Assembly (NCBI RefSeq): GCF_014529535.1
Contig: NW_023503337.1
Span: forward strand, 372,001-436,000
Direction: 5' to 3'
Source of the DNA: Bradysia coprophila
Lineage: Eukaryota > Arthropoda > Insecta > Diptera > Sciaridae
Length of the DNA: 64,000 nt
This document shows positions 62,127 through 64,000 of the stretch, in pieces (positions within the stretch are counted from its first letter, which is position 1; every line of letters begins with the position of its first letter). Position numbers and translations under genes: made by a program. The notes under the pieces were generated by a model, which saw nothing but the letters and a program-made list of their open reading frames with translations, was not told the origin of the DNA and did not search any database.

Positions 62127-64000
62127 GTGAGTCAAATGTTTCAAGGCTTTTCTTCCACCAACGAAAGTTTTTTTCAAAATAGCATAACTTGAATGTAAAT
62201 TCTAATGAATTTAATTATTTAATTAGAAGGTCCAATGCGGCCATTATATGCATCAGTCGCAAAAATTTCGTAATTTCAATTTTGAAAAGAATTTTTTAAA
62301 GTAGAAGAGCGTTTTTGCTATCTTCCCTATCACTTCAATAACTAAATTCTCCGAAATTTCTTGACGAGCCAGAGATGCAACCTATCCAGCCTTTAAGTGC
62401 TCACAGTAGATTGAGAACCTGCGTCCTGAGAACTTTACGGAGCTTATTTGTTTCTACCTACCGCACTGCTGTCGTCACTTTCTCGTTCATTGTGATGTCT
62501 AAACGCCCACCCCTAGTCGTGTAGCGAAAATTAGAGTGAAGGAATTCTTATTCTTTCATATGCGTTGCATTCAGTTTTACACTTTACGGTCAAGTACCTT
62601 ACCTATAAGAACAGCGCTGAAAATCGATCAAAAAACTTTTTTTTATTCGTTGTAACACTACTTGTATCTGCGACAAAAACCCAGGTCACACTTTGAATGT
62701 CACAATTTAACTAGCATCAAAAGAAAAAAAATCAGGAAAAGCTAATGTAAGCGCCCTTGATTACAAAAACTAATGATACATTTAGAGTCATTCATCCTAC
62801 AAAGGTTCAAGTGTTATGTTCCATCGAAAGCAAAAATTTGGTTGTTTTGGTTTTCTTGTTTGCAAACAAGCAACAAAAGTCAATGACCCAAAGTTTGTAT
62901 ATTTCCGATATAAGAAACTATTGGAAATGAAAGGCATTACTAAACGAAGGTCATTTGCATTTAATGGACTCTGTTTGATAATCTTTGAATTTTGCGCTGT
63001 TTCGTTACGCTCGTATCACTTTCAAGACGATATTTTCATGCCTCGTTTTTTTCAATTTAATTTGATTTGTGTTCTGTCTTAGACGTTAAAATGTCTGGAT
63101 TGCATTAGTCTTAATAAACAAGAAACAACTGTGACGAATTTATAATGCGCTAAAGAGACTCCATACATAATGGTTCACGAACTTCGATTTAAATTACAAA
63201 CAACGAATGACCTTGCTGTTCTTGTTCAGTGGAATTTAAATCATTTTACTCGATTACAATACCCCCAACCGTATGTATATGATGCCATCAGCGGAAGAAA
63301 ATAGAAAACTTAATCTGACCTTAGAACAATCTTACGAAGAAAAATGAATCATTGTTCATTTCCAAAAGTTGGATTATCATCTGTATTAAAACCACAGCAA
63401 AGTAAAAGTAACCCTTGTTTGACTACGGACCTGAATTATCTAGTAGCCTTATTTATTTTGCGAATTAAAATTTTCAACTTAGGGGTCATTCAGAAATTAC
63501 GCTCGCGGTAAATTAGGATTTTTCGATACCCCCTACCCCCTCGCACGCTTTTGTCCGCTTTTTGTAAACCCCTCACCCCACTTGAAAGGGCGCACAAAAT
63601 GTAAGCCAAAAAATAAATCGATACCAACATCAGTATTTTTCAAGATAGATCAAGTTTATGTCACAGAAAAGCAATGAGAACACAATTTTTGATTGGTACG
63701 TAGAGCCAGATGACACTAGCATCAAGTGTTCGTCCAATGTCGCTTATTACGAAAGATGATAAATTGTTTGTTCTAGTCGAAATATTTACTTCAACTTTTA
63801 AAATGCTCTTACATCAGGTTCTGCAAGCAATGACAAAGCTTTTTGTGCATCCGACAACTGAAATACGACCTATTTTGCCATGATTTTTTATTAGGAAATG
63901 TCAGTTTTTCCCGAACTATATATCGTGCGGGAAAAAACTTCATTTCTTTACGATTTATAGTGCGGGAAAAGAATTACATGAATTTTTCTATGACTATGAT
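62127..64000 (+). other. Intron or intergenic DNA with repeat-like patches
   Basis: Sequence from about 63482 (AGGGGTCATTCAGAAATTAC) with C-rich CCCCCTACCCCCT and CCCCTCACCCCAC stretches looks like part of a repeat. Near the end TATCGTGCGGGAAAA and TATAGTGCGGGAAAA are a direct pair (about 63921 and 63957). The 88-codon frame at 62816 has no recognisable domain. Confidence 0.35.

Noticed and set aside
62816..63082. 88-codon frame near the right edge
   Set aside because: Mixed but unrecognisable peptide with no splice or promoter context; could not be tied to the candidate gene at 61605.

Overview
The window is AT-rich eukaryotic DNA with long introns, GT-AG splice sites, AATAAA polyadenylation signals and many short transposon relics. 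The proteins (an echinus-type USP53/54 homologue and ribosomal protein SA) point to an insect, most likely a fly. A nematoceran such as a fungus gnat or midge is my guess from the divergence and base composition; that guess is an inference.

Positions 1 to about 40.8 kb are almost entirely one plus-strand gene, the orthologue of Drosophila echinus (ec). Five canonical coding exons are visible: 12967-13059, 25332-25625, 32039-32167, 35807-36112 and 36175-40386. All join in phase 0 and give 1677 codons of a USP domain plus a very long, disordered Gln/Ser/Pro-rich tail. The exon with the catalytic cysteine is not in the window and must lie to the left. A sixth exon at 25057-25212 has its own ATG and a phase-0 donor. 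It looks like an alternative first exon that would give a shorter isoform without the Cys box.

From 43.5 to 50.4 kb the genes are compact. A two-exon type II haloacid-dehalogenase-like enzyme (+) has strongly bacterial-looking motifs. An intronless MATH-domain-like protein (-) is convergent with it. Ribosomal protein SA (+) has a TOP-type leader exon, and its second intron carries a convincing box C/D snoRNA. Between the MATH gene and RpSA sit an inverted-repeat transposon, a tRNA-derived SINE inserted in one of its arms, a small hairpin element and a tandem repeat.

From 51 to 58 kb the DNA is repeat-rich. It holds one candidate gene for a small secreted Cys-rich peptide and a set of nested palindromic elements. 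The most striking is a 1241-bp element (54049-55289) with 11 GTACAC-centred units at one end and 11 inverted units at the other, flanked by a 9-bp direct repeat. Its interior holds a cluster of GC-rich hairpins quite unlike the surrounding DNA.

From 58 to 64 kb little is recognisable except two in-phase candidate exons (61605-61731 and 61980-62126). They may be the 5' end of a gene for a secreted or membrane protein that continues off the right edge.
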